Notes under the pieces: generated by a model
The model's database searches: none
What the model saw: the letters and a program-made list of their open reading frames with translations, nothing else
Told to the model about the DNA's origin: nothing
Assembly: GCA_034008185.1 (NCBI GenBank)
Contig: CM067109.1
Coordinates: 38,906,885-38,970,884, forward strand
Source: Gorsachius magnificus
Taxonomy: Eukaryota; Chordata; Aves; Pelecaniformes; Ardeidae
DNA length: 64,000 bases
Direction of reading: 5' to 3'
Program-made: the position numbers and the translations under genes
Shown: positions 1 through 11,520 of the stretch, piece by piece
How positions within the stretch are numbered: position 1 is the stretch's first letter
Layout: each line of letters begins with the position of its first letter

Positions 1-2046
1 AGTGAAATTTTTCTTATGTGGCAAAATATTTGTGCCAAATGATAAAGGAAAAAAGTAAATCCTGTAAATCACTTGTTAACAAACTGCACATTGTCAGCTA
101 GAATCATAAATTATTTCATCCCTCAATGGGCAAACCTGCAAAAAAGGCTGCACCAAAGTATTTACAGATATTTTCTGATGTCTTCTATGTCCTTTTGGCT
201 TGCAAAATAGGCCTAATCCTACAAGGCTGCTGGATTTCTTGAATAATTTGAAGTAGATGGAAGATCAGAAAATGTCAAAAAAAGCAGGATTATTGATAGT
301 TAACATTGTCTCCTTCATGTTTCTTTTCACTCATATACTTTTTTTTTTTTTTTTAAATAAGCAAGTGGAGCGTTGCCAGCTCACTCATCATTCATCTTTC
401 CTAGCTCCAGGCTGAATGAGAAAAGGTTACACCTGTCAACTGGAAGATGTACTCTGGGGAGAATGATTTTCAAACCATTTGCATGTCACTTTAAGACATG
501 CAATTATACAAAAACCTCTAAACTCTAAAAATTGAAACATAAAACTCAAAATCTTTAAATAATAGCAGAAGAAAGTCCTTAAAAGCATTTAAGTATTCTG
601 CGTGAACTTTCACTTGTCCTGAGACTAATGTCCCTTTCACTGACTGATAAAATTTATTTTCTATTGGCATGTAGATTATGCCATATATTCAAAGAAATTA
701 TTTTTATTCAGTGAGTGTAGGTTCACAGGGATTTGTATTATCATCCTGTTTTCTGTTATATAGTCAGCTTCAGGCATTCACTGATTTAAAAGTAAACCTG
801 AATTTTTACAGATAAAGCAGCGACACATACAGCTTATGGGGTAGTAGTGTATTTTCTAACCTGTCAGACCATCCATCTCTTTTAGTTTTTGCCAACAACT
901 AGCATGTAAGAAGGCAATGATGGCAAGGTCCTTAGATTTAGTAACAAGGTAATAAGTACAACATTGATAGGAAACTTCCCAGCACTAGGTACTGGGTGTA
1001 ACATTCTTCGGCAACTCATTGCAAATCCACAGCTGCTTCATACGTAATATTTTTGTTTCATTATTTGTTTGCTATGACATTTCCTGTGTTAAACTGGATA
1101 GATAAAATTTGTAACCAACTCCCCAAGCGTGTTACTAGCTATTTTTTCACTAATCATAGAAATAGAAAGTTACTTCTGCTAGGGACTTAGCTCTCTTTTG
1201 CATCTTTCTTTTCCTAATCTTTGTTCTACCTTCATTTGACACAGGTGCATTCAGGCTAATCAATTGAATTTGCTTCGACGCAGCATGAAAAGGAAAGCAA
1301 AAATAAGGGCAGAAATATTAAAATAGTATCACATATTATCTATTTCTTACATTTTAAAGCCTATTTTTCAAACTAAAAGATTGCAGTAAGAATGCATAGA
1401 TGGGTTCCCTGGACCATATTGTTTTCAGTATCACTAGAAAGGATTCTGTTTGCACATCTCAAACACAGAGCCTCAATTCGGGAAACCATCAGTAGGTCTC
1501 AGGTTTACCTAGCCATGCATCCCCACCCCTCAGATATTCAGCAGAAGGAGGCTGCAAGAAACAAGTTTTTGTTTACCACTAGTAATGTAGGGTTTATTTG
1601 TTTCTGTTGTTGCAAGAGTATAGAAAACCCTCAACCAGCATCAAAACTCTCTTGTTTTAGTGTAGGTTCAGTGTTACATTCTGAAAAGATGAAACATAAA
1701 TCTGTAGTGAAAAGAACAGAGTCAAATAAAATGCTGTTAACTTGTAATATGTAGATTAAAAGTATGTCTTGGACCTCAAAGGGAATCTGCAGACAAATCA
1801 GCAAGTGGACCCAAATTTCCTTATAGTTAAGTGCATCATATGCAAGGCTACATTTATTGTTTAATTATTGTCTACTGAACACTTGGTATAAATTATTTCA
1901 GTAGTCCCTCATAAGTGATACTCAAATACTTTCTGTAATGAAAGACATTATAGCTAAACAATTGATATCTACTGTTCAAGAACCATCACCAGACATTAGA
2001 GTGGCTGTCAGTACACCAAATTAATTTCCATATTATTATTAGCATA
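1..2046. other. Unique AT-rich non-coding DNA
   Basis: No gene, RNA or mobile element could be recognised. A run of 16 T lies at 339-354. The longest open frame (1392-1754, plus) encodes 120 residues with no recognisable domain, and I regard it as chance. Confidence 0.6.
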
Positions 2047-3690
2047 TATCATAGAATCATAGAATGTTTTGGGTTGGAAGGGACCCCTAGAGGTCATCTA
2101 GTCCAACCCCCCTGCAGGGAGCAGGGACACTGCTAACTCGATCAGGTTGCTTAGAGCCCCATCCAACCTGGCCTTGAAAGTTTCCAGGGATGGGGCCTCC
2201 ACCACCTCTCTGGGCAACCTGTTCCAGTGTTTCACCACCCTTACTGTAAAGAATTTCTTCCTTATATCTAGTCTAAACCTACCCTGGTTTAGTTTAAAAC
2301 CATTCCCCCTTGTCCTGTCACATCAGGCCCTACTAAAAAGATTTTCCGCATCTTTCCTATAGGCCCCCTTTAGGTATTGAAAGGCCATAATCGGGTCTCC
2401 ATGCAGCCTTCTTTTCTCCAGGCTGAACAAGCCCAACTCTCTCAGCCTGTTCTCATAAGAGAGGTGTTCCAGCCCTCGGATCATTTTTGTGGCCCTCCTC
2501 TGGACCCACTCCAACAGTTCCATGTCCTTCTTGTGCTGAGGGCTCCAGAGCTGGATGCAGGGCTCCAGGTGAGGTCTCACCAGAGCAGAGTAGAGGGGCA
2601 GAATCACCTCCCTCGACCTGTTGGCCACGCTTCTCCTGATGCAGCCCAGGGTACAGTTGGCCTTCTGGGCTGCCAGCGCACATTGCCGGCTCATGTCCAG
2701 CTTTTCATCCCCCAGCACCCCCAAGTCCCTCTCGGCAGGGCTGCTCTCAATCCTTTCTTCCCCAGGCCTGTATTGATACCGGGGGTTACCCCAACCCAGG
2801 TGCAGGACCTTGTACTTGGCCTTGTTGAACCTCATGAGGTTCACACAGGCCCACCTCTCCAGCCTGTCCAGGTCTCTCTGGATGACATCCCGTCCTTCTG
2901 GTGTGTCAACCGCACCACTCAGCTTGGTGTCATCCGCAAACTTGCTGAGGGTGCATTCGATCTCGTTGTCTAAGTCATTGATGAATATATTAAACAACAC
3001 TGGTCCCAGTACGGACCCCTGAGGGACACAACTCGTCACCGGTCTCCATCCGGACATTAAGCCATTGACCACTACCCTCTGGATGCGACCATCCAGACAG
3101 TTCCTTATCCACCGAACAGTCCACCCATCAAATCCATAGCTCTCCAATTTAGAGAGAAGGATGTTGTGGGGGACCGTGTCAAAGGCTTTGCAGAAGTCCA
3201 GATAGATGACATCCATTGGTTTTCCCTTGTCCACTGATGCTGTCACACCATCATACAAAGGCACTAGGTTCGTCAGGCAGGACTTGCCCTTGGTGAAGCC
3301 ATGCTGGCTATCTCGAATCACCTCCCTGGCCTCCATGTGCCTTAGCATAGCTTCTAGGAGGATCTGTTCCATGATCTTCCCAGGCACAGAGGTGAGGCTG
3401 ACAGGTCGGTAGTTCCCGGGGTCTTCCTTTCTACCCTTTTTGAAAATGGGCACAATGTTTCCCTTCTTCCAGTCCCCAGGGACTTCACCTGACTGCTATG
3501 ACTTTTCAAATATCATGGAGAGTGGCTTGGCGACTACATCGGCCAATTCCCTCAGGACTCTGGGATGCATCTCATCAGGTCCCATGGACTTTTGTGCGTT
3601 CAGGTTCCTCAGGTGATCACGAACCTGATCTTCTCCTACAGTGGGAGGGGTTTTGCCCTCCTGGTCCCGGTTCATCTAGGGATGAAACTA
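2047..3690 (-). mobile_element. CR1 LINE, 5'-truncated, well preserved
   Basis: This is a non-LTR retrotransposon of the CR1 clade read on the minus strand. It moves by target-primed reverse transcription of its own RNA. The 3' end lies at about 2047 and carries two copies of the ATTCTATGAT tail unit. The 5' end stops at about 3690 inside ORF2, upstream of the reverse transcriptase, so the endonuclease, ORF1 and promoter are missing, as in most bird CR1 copies. The coding part is collinear with a CR1 reverse transcriptase and has only two in-frame stops, which makes it the least decayed LINE in the window. No target-site duplication is evident, which is normal for CR1. The 3' end matches the group whose tail reads GACCTCTAGGGGTCC before the ATTCTATG repeats. 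That differs from the copies at 24 and 50 kb, which end in GATCTTAAAGG. Confidence 0.97.
2098..3680 (-). pseudogene. CR1 ORF2 reverse transcriptase remnant
   Basis: This is the reverse-transcriptase part and C-terminal tail of CR1 ORF2. The frame begins near 3680, meets TAG at 3496-3498 where the pattern FEKS-W-QSGEVP predicts TGG (Trp), then stays open for about 390 codons to TGA at 2323-2325. It continues in the same frame to a natural-looking stop at 2098-2100. Visible motifs in order are [33 protein letters not shown] (motif A aspartates), [18 protein letters not shown] (motif B), and FADDT (catalytic motif C), followed by the thumb and tail [14 protein letters not shown] and [12 protein letters not shown]. 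The apparent start at 3451-3453 is an internal GTG, not a real initiation site. With two stops and no endonuclease it cannot be functional. Confidence 0.95.
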
Positions 3691-6600
3691 ACCTGAAGTG
3701 TGACTACTTCTGTATAGACAGACCCAATCTAGTTTTCATCTTGTTTGCTCAGCTACTGCTGTTGGTAGAACTGCAGTGGCCACTTGAACTGTGGCTTTGG
3801 ATGTCACCTTGCAAACTGTAGTATAACTGGTTGCAGCCTTGTGGATATTGTCCAAGATCTGTCCTGTAGCTAACCCAGCTCAGTAGAAGAAAGATAGAAT
3901 TTATATATATGTACATTATATGTATAGACAGACATAGGATATATAAATAATGCATATATATATATGTATATTTACATATATATATTCTAATACAGCCATT
4001 GGTAAGCAAGCATTTAAGTGTACTCGGTCTTGCTTTTTAAACAAGTCTACATCAGAAGCCTAACTGTAGATTAAAATTAGGAAGATACGTGCCTCGTTTC
4101 TTTGAAATGAACGAAATCAAATTTTATATCAAACTCTAGCACAAAAAAGCTGATTTCCTTTTCTTGATAACTTCTTGCTTTTATTGTGCATCTTAGTCAA
4201 GTACAAGATAAAATGTAGCCCAAATTTTCAAGAGAATAGTTTTTCGCGGAGCTAGTAAACACGTATCCCAGAGACAAAATGAAGAAAAAAGAGTCTCCCA
4301 GAATTATTTTGTAAGTACTTGTCTAGTGAAAGATGTATCACAACATATCCAAAAACTAATGAAAAAAGAAATAGGCTTCCTAGGAATGTATTCACACTTG
4401 GCATAACCAATTCTATCTTAAGACATGCTGTAAGATATTGACAAAACATTTTCCAATATCTAAGTGAATGAGTGACCAAAAAGGCAAATGAAAAGAAAGT
4501 AAGTCATGTCAAGAAAAATGACCAGATAAAAATGTTTCTAAAGATTGAAAATGGTGAACAGAAATGTATTGTCTCATCGAAAAATATATCTGAGGAATTT
4601 TAAAAATGCTTATTTATATATCCTTTCTGTACATGCCAAGGAAGTAAGGTCTGTCTCTTGTAGTTCAATTTATGTATACTTCTCTTAGCAGAAAAGGTTA
4701 TTCTGACCAGTGAACAAGACTGCCAGAGTTTCCCAGGATATGTCATCAGGACTTTTTCAGTGTCGTTCTTCCCCCTTTTTGCATTATTTACTCAGAGTTT
4801 TGATATTTTTGGCATTCATCATGGCACCCAAATGTAGGCTATTGAATTCCATGGTATCAAGATACCACCTGGTAACTTTGGTTGCCTAGATTTCAGCTGT
4901 GTTGGGAACTAGTGGTATCAATAAAAAAGGCTTAATTTCATGTTGTCAATCCCACAAATTGCTTCTCTCAAATCTGAACTGTTTGGGACATTATTGAGAC
5001 AAGCACCACAGCAATTTGGCCAGCAGTTCACAAGTAACGAACAGGAAATGTTATGAGTTTTCATACATTGACAAGCATGATGCCTCTGGCATTCGTTGCA
5101 TGTTTCTGTTACCATTAAATTTTCATTGTAAAAAAGTTATTCTAGGATAGCTCTCAGAGCAAATATTCTGACGGTCTTCATTTTGTTGGCAAACACACAG
5201 TGAACTTTTACAAATACATTATTGAAGTAGTGTGTGTTCAGCTGGAAAAGTGTATTTAAGAAATGCTTTCATCATACACTCTCTGACATCATTTACAGAT
5301 TTCTATTTAGGATTATCTTCATAGAAATCTATATAGACCTGGCTGTAGAGAAAGCTCTAGAGATAACAAAGCTGGAAACACAGGACTTGATAATCACATT
5401 AGGGAAGTTTTGTTAGGAGAAGTTAGCAAGATGGTAAGAGTAATATTATTGTAGAAGCTAATTCATAACGTAAACATATAAATGACTTATAGGCTGTAAA
5501 GGAAAAAATTGAAAATGTATGAATTTAGATGTTTTGTTTGTTCATGCCATCTACAATCTCTTTCAAAGCTTTGAAAGAAAAATTTCCAATAAGCAATTGG
5601 GAATTCTTGTTTCCTCATTCACAAATAAATTATTTACAAACAAACAGTAGGATGAGGCAATCACACATAAATAAGTATTCTGAAGCTTCTGATGAAAAAA
5701 ATGGGAAGAATTGCAAAGAAGTGTGGTGGTGGATTTGTTAACATTCTGAGTTGTTTAGATGTGGTTGGTTTAGTTTTTAAAGGGAAGGATGTCTCAACAG
5801 TGCTATACTACAGAACACAAAAAAGCTAACATTGGCTTGTGCAGTTGAAATGTTGATGGAGAAATAAAATGCTTGGTAAAAACATTGGGTTTGCATTCAG
5901 CAGAATTCCTTTAATCTTAAAACAGTTTTCAGTTTTATCTCAAATGTTCTGACTTCTGACTGAAGCTGTGTGTCTTCTGAACTCTGTTACATAAATTTAT
6001 ACCTAAAAAAAATACACCAGGGGTCATGATGAAGTTTTCTTGGACAATAGCAATAAGCAAAAAAAAAAAAACAAACTCTACAAAAGCATTCCCTTTCCTT
6101 TCAATTAATTCTTTCTTCTATTGAAGGAATTAGCATAGTAGTGCATTTTATCTGAAATGAGAAAAAACCCTAAGATAATACAGATAAAATAGTCTGTATC
6201 TGAATCTAAATATTTCTATCTTTTGGGTATAACTGAGTAACTGAAATAGATATCATTACTATTTAAACAATATCTAGAAAATATGTGCACTATGTTTAGG
6301 AGGATTTATTACTATGTGATTTTTTTTTTTCCTTAGGAACATTTGTTATACTCTTAAATGTGTGAGTAGAACTAATAGTTTGGCATGTGCTCTGACTGCT
6401 AGTGTGCTTATGACAGGTAACAACCTATGTCCAAATTTTGCTGTCTGTGCTAAAATAACCCAACTAATGAAGATTTTAATTAGGCTAGTCTTTCAAGTGC
6501 TTTTATCAGACTCTTAAAACGATGTGGAAATTATATAGCTTAGTATTAATCAAGTAAACCTATCTTTCTCAATTGAATGTGAAGTGCATTTCCTAGTTTT

Positions 6601-9600
6601 CTCCTTTTTCTTGATAAAAGGCACTACACCCAACCTAGAAAGTTGCATTTAAAGTTACATCCTTTTCTGTGATTATTGGCAGTCACCACTGTAGTCATCA
6701 GTTCAAAGTCAATAAATGTCTTGTATATAATTTGCTTGATGTCTTCCTATCATGCCACTATAGAATCAAACTCCATTTATTATTCTTTAAATACTGTGAG
6801 TTGAACCTAAGTATCTCTGTATCTGAATATCTTTAAAATAAAATTTATTGCTGATTCAGCTAAGCTTGGATAAATGTCCCTTCCTATCACTTTCCTGTTT
6901 TTACCAAACCTGTGAATCACTGTTCAGCTTATGCTAACCAGTGTATGCATGGCCATCTGAGGTGGTCTGATGTGAAAGGGTGGTTCCTTTAGTAGCCTTT
7001 TCCCCTAATATTTTCCATCCAGTGTTCTGCATAGCACTCTGTGCAGAGACACTATGGTCATGACCATGAGGAGGAGGATGATGTAATGCTAGATTGGACT
7101 GGACTCACTTCCAGTTTTTAGGAAAATTGTGACAAACTGAAGGGAGAAGAAGGGAGTAGGTGTTTTTCAGGTAATACTGGCAGAGAAGTAAAATTTTTTT
7201 ATAGGAGGATTGTTATCTGGTTTTGAATGGGGAAAACAATTACATTGGTTTCTCTGAGTGTCTGGTTTTTGGAACAAAATACTGATGCTGCATAAGGAAG
7301 AGAATGACCTGATGATGAGTGAACAAAATGGTCTCCTGTAAATTGTCTGAACTATAGCTTCCTAGTAAGGTCACTTTTTTTCACCATGAGGGTGTTGACA
7401 AGGTATGGTGTGATGAAGGGATTTTGTAATGAAGAAATAAATTTAGTGATTTTTATGTATAGCCTCACTGTCAAAACAGTAAAAACTATGGAATTAAGAA
7501 CTGGAAAGTTCAGGATAGGAATCTGTAATTAGAAGACATGTTTTTTTCAATGACTGGCCTCTCTGTGCCCTAGTTCTTCATATGTACAATAATGATTTGT
7601 AATTACAGATTTTTTTTTGGAGGTGGCAAGAGGAAGTGCTTCATCTGTTTTTAATGCAGGCATTTGTCACCTTCTGAATTTTTCACTGAGCAAGTTTAAC
7701 CAAAAATCTTCTAATCTGAGCAAATTCTTTATTAATGTGGAGAGGTGCATCACATTTTTCACAGTGGTGCAGTTTGTGCTTTTTAGCAGAATTATCATAA
7801 AGAAACAAAAGGTGGGCTTTTCTTCTTTAGTAGAATGTTGATGAAAGGAAGGTGGATGTCATGTGGTTATGTGACTGGGAATGAATCAAATTGTGTGGTT
7901 TGATGACTGAATTAGAGAATGCTAGAGGAATACAGGTATACCTGATATACAACTTACAGGTTTTGTGGGCATGGTATTGACTATGTTCATGAATTGCAAC
8001 CCAGAGGAAAAGAAAAACATTACGTTGTTTTTCATGCCTTCAATTGCTCAGCATTGTATTGTACTACATTCAGAATAACTTTGAGGAGCAACTGTTTTCT
8101 GACAGAGACCAAATACTTTTTGTACCATTTCTTTTTTATTATTGTTATTATTATTTTTACATATATGTTTGTTGTACCATACTCATCCTTTTTCATGAGC
8201 ATTAAGCTGAGTTCAAGGGCAATACCATCTTTTTTATGATTTTTATGATGTATTAACATACACAAATAATAAGCCCAAATGTAATTAAATGCAAAAACTG
8301 TGACAGCTGAAAAGGGGTTGTGTTTATAGTGATATGAAGACTGTCCTCAGTTAAATAATAAGCTGCTAACAGATGTTTAGAATACTCTTCTTTTTCATTA
8401 AGAACATGAGCCAAACTGTAAATAGTTGACTAGGAAAAAAATTTCCTTCCAGGCCAGCTTTATCATAAATTTATTATACCATGTTTACTAGACTGTTGGG
8501 TTACATCAGGCCACTGTTACAATCCTGAAAGTTACTTCAGTTTCCCTGAATAATTGATACTTTGGTTTAGTTGTGGGGAAAAAGTTAAAAATGTTTCACA
8601 GCATGCCAACTTTAGATTCTTCTTTTTTCCCTGATGAAGTGAAATTCTGTCCTACCCCCTGACAATCTTCATCAAATTGAAGCATTCCAGTCAATATGAA
8701 ATAAGAGGAAATGTGAATGAAGGGCTAGATTCATAAAACTAATGGCAAAGAAGTAATTTTCCTCCCCCTTGCAGTATGTAGCTCTGGGTGTAAATCACCA
8801 CCAATGGAAGAGGAAGTTCTCATTCTTTTCCTCAGGAGGTATGAATTTACTCATTTAACCCAAATTAGTGCCCTAGCTACTAACAGGTAAGTATCCCAAG
8901 GTCTCTCTTTTTGATGCTGCTTTATCTTGTCTAATAAATAAATTCTATGAGTCAGTGAACCTCAGCACTAGATTGGAGCACTATTCTCTTTCACTCACTA
9001 TAGGACTATTTTAGTGTTTTATAAAAATTAAAGCAGTTTCACAAAAAGGAATGTGAAAGACTCAAAATTGATATAGTATTTTAGTGATTAGGAAACTTAC
9101 CTGTCAGGTGAGAAAATTCTGCTGAATTCAGTTTCTATTTAATTTGAGAACAGGGATTAGAATCCAGATTCCCAGGTTAAATTAGACTTGAGTTCTTAGA
9201 GGTTTTTTTCAATTGCTTAATGTGTAGCTCTTTATTTTTAAGATATCAGGAGTTCTTTTTTCATTTTGTGCCCTGAGGCATATTGTTAAGCTGAATTGTT
9301 ATGTTAAGTAGGTTAAGAAGGGTAATCTTAAGAAGAAAAATATAAAAATGATTAAAAAATTGTAATTTCAGGATCCCCATATACTCTGAGACCTGAGATA
9401 GTAATGATCAGTTTCTCAGGTGGTGTAATATAATGTGATTTCAAAGACACCATTGAAGTTAAACCCATTTACCCCAGCAGAGAACAAAGGCTTGTATCAA
9501 TAATAAAGTACAACTATAATGGGTCAAGTTTCAAAATACCATAATTCTTTGAACTCTTGCTTACATGAAAAATGGAACAATCATTCAAAGTTCTGTTTTG
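3691..9600. other. Unique AT-rich non-coding DNA
   Basis: No gene or dispersed repeat was recognised in this stretch. It holds a TA-rich microsatellite (3899-3985), a short TTA-rich tract near 8130-8160, and scattered poly-A and poly-T runs. Open frames are all under about 110 codons and show no domains. Confidence 0.55.
3899..3985. repeat. TA-rich microsatellite
   Basis: This is an interrupted run of alternating T/A and ATATGTAT-type units. It produces low-complexity open frames rich in Tyr and Ile on the minus strand, which are artefacts. Confidence 0.8.
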
Positions 9601-9658
9601 TCTACTATTAACTTTGTCTCTTTAAATTAACTTTGTCCTTGTCTTCTGTTTTTAACAG

Positions 9659-11520
9659 CACCTTCAGGCTTGAAGGAATATCTATATCTGGAGGCACGTC
9701 AGTTAATTTCTTGCATATCAGATTCGTCATTGTGACTTCTTGCAGGCCAGTTCTGAGAAGTAACCAGGAACCTGACACTCCGTGGAGAATTGAAAAGTCC
9801 TTCAAGTCAGAGCACAACTGATCATGAGCGTAAACTGCATTGAACCATCTTTCTCAGATCTGACTGCTACAAGCTGAGTCCTGGCAAAAGCCACAGCCTT
9901 AAATTCCTGTTAGTGGGAATGAAGAATAAAGAGGACTAAATGTCTTGCCCCGTTACAGAAACTGCTCTCTCCAAGCCTGACACTTGAGTTCTGTGCTGAG
10001 CAACCAGAGTAACAAACAACAAGTTTTTCATGGGTCCAGCCAGCATCCAAAAATATTTCAATATGTAGCCAAAAGGAGAAATGAAGCACTTAGGTGATAG
10101 CAGAAAATGAATGCATTTACTATAACACAGGAATGTTACCGGCTGTGGGGAAACAAACCCTCTGTCATCCCTTGTACATATTCAAAGCCATACAGGAACA
10201 GGGCATCAGTGATACTAAATTGCTTAAAAGGATGCTGTCTCCTGTCCTCCACCCAACTTTGAAGAAGTTCAGCTGTTAGAGATTGCATCTCAATGCACTT
10301 CTAGTATTTGCACTGTCACTTCCATTCAGGGTAATGATGTGCACCACCATTTGCACAGATGGCCCCAGGAGATTTTTGACCACAACAAGCTATATTTTGC
10401 CGGGGCTCCAAAAGGAATTAAAAAGTTAGAACTGAAGAAAAAAGTTTGTGCTCTCTTTCACTATGGGGATCTCTTCACAGAAAGGACTGTGGTCCTTTCC
10501 TAGGTTTAAATAAATACATACATATACATACATATATATATATGTATATATATGAAAAAGCATCAACATGATAAGGTGTATTTAAAAAGGGGATATAATC
10601 TTTTTTAATAGCATCCATTTTTTATCATATTAGCAGCCAAGAAATTTAGTCTATTGAATTATACATCCAAAACGTTCCTATTGCACATTGACATTATAGT
10701 CCCGGTTACTGTTAAAGAAGTCATTTGTAATATGTACTTGACATAAAATTTTTCTAGCCATTTGTCTATACTTCATGGAGAAATCTAACAGACAAGCAGC
10801 ACTTTCAGTTTATTTTTCTAAATAAATGTGTTGTTTATATTATTTGCAGTCACTCATTTTGGCTGGTTTTCATTATCTCCAAAAATGATTTAAAGACAGA
10901 ACCAAAACAGGGGAATTGTTTGCTTGTGTTAAGCTGTAATGATTTGCTGACCGAAAGCTTTAATATAAATACTGTAATTTGTAAAATGATGAAGTATATT
11001 TATACAGGCAAATATGTATGGAAAACAAGAGGAGGTATTTTAACTCTTAATTTCAGAACATAGTTTATTTTAATATCCACATGAAGAAACCTGAATATAT
11101 AATGGGATAGATTTTTTATTATCAGCGAGTTTTAGCAAGTGGAGATTTGAATGTTTAAGAATGAAAGGAATATAGTCTAATAATGGTGGTTTCCAAAATT
11201 ATACTGACACCTATTGTCAGCTGTCTCGTTTATTCAAAAACTGCTTTAGGGTTTTTTTGGGATTTAGGTTTTTTTTGTGTGTGTGTATTAGGGCTTTTTG
11301 GTTTTCATTTGTTTTAGCATCCTGACAAGGCCATGAAGATGATACTATTTAATCAAAGTTTGAGAAGCTACAGAATAAGAGATTGTTCCTTAGAACAATC
11401 TACAGTTTACAATTAAGAACAGTCATTGTTACCCATCATCTGCAGTGTTTTGTTATCGAGTTATTGAACATTTCAATGCTAGAACTGTTTTGAATAAAAA
11501 TATATTTTTTCCTTTTTTCT
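9659..11520 (+). other. Possible terminal exon plus 3'UTR (weak)
   Basis: A good splice-acceptor context lies just upstream: a pyrimidine-rich tract ending TTTTTAACAG at 9649-9658, with a branch-like TATTAAC about 45 nt before it. After the AG, one frame stays open from 9659 to TGA at 9819-9821 (about 53 codons, containing DTPWRIEKSFKSEHN at the end). A second frame is open for about 24 codons. The following 1.7 kb has no repeats and contains AATAAA at 10509-10514, 10821-10826 and 11493-11498, as a long avian 3'UTR would. I do not recognise the peptide, no upstream exon was found, and each signal can occur by chance in AT-rich DNA. Confidence 0.2.
10508..10554. repeat. ATAC/TA microsatellite
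   Basis: Several ATACAT units run into alternating TA and then TATGTATATATATG. This is simple low-complexity DNA with no coding meaning. Confidence 0.8.

Noticed and set aside
1392..1754. 120-codon plus-strand open frame
   Set aside because: No recognisable domain, no promoter or splice signals, composition like surrounding DNA.
2377..2973. 198-codon plus-strand frame across the 2 kb CR1
   Set aside because: Antisense shadow of the CR1 reverse transcriptase.
9608..9817. Minus-strand frame with CKKLTDVPPDI...SSLKVL, faintly like a leucine-rich repeat
   Set aside because: Only one repeat-like unit, lies opposite the acceptor-bearing frame, and has no splice acceptor on its own strand.
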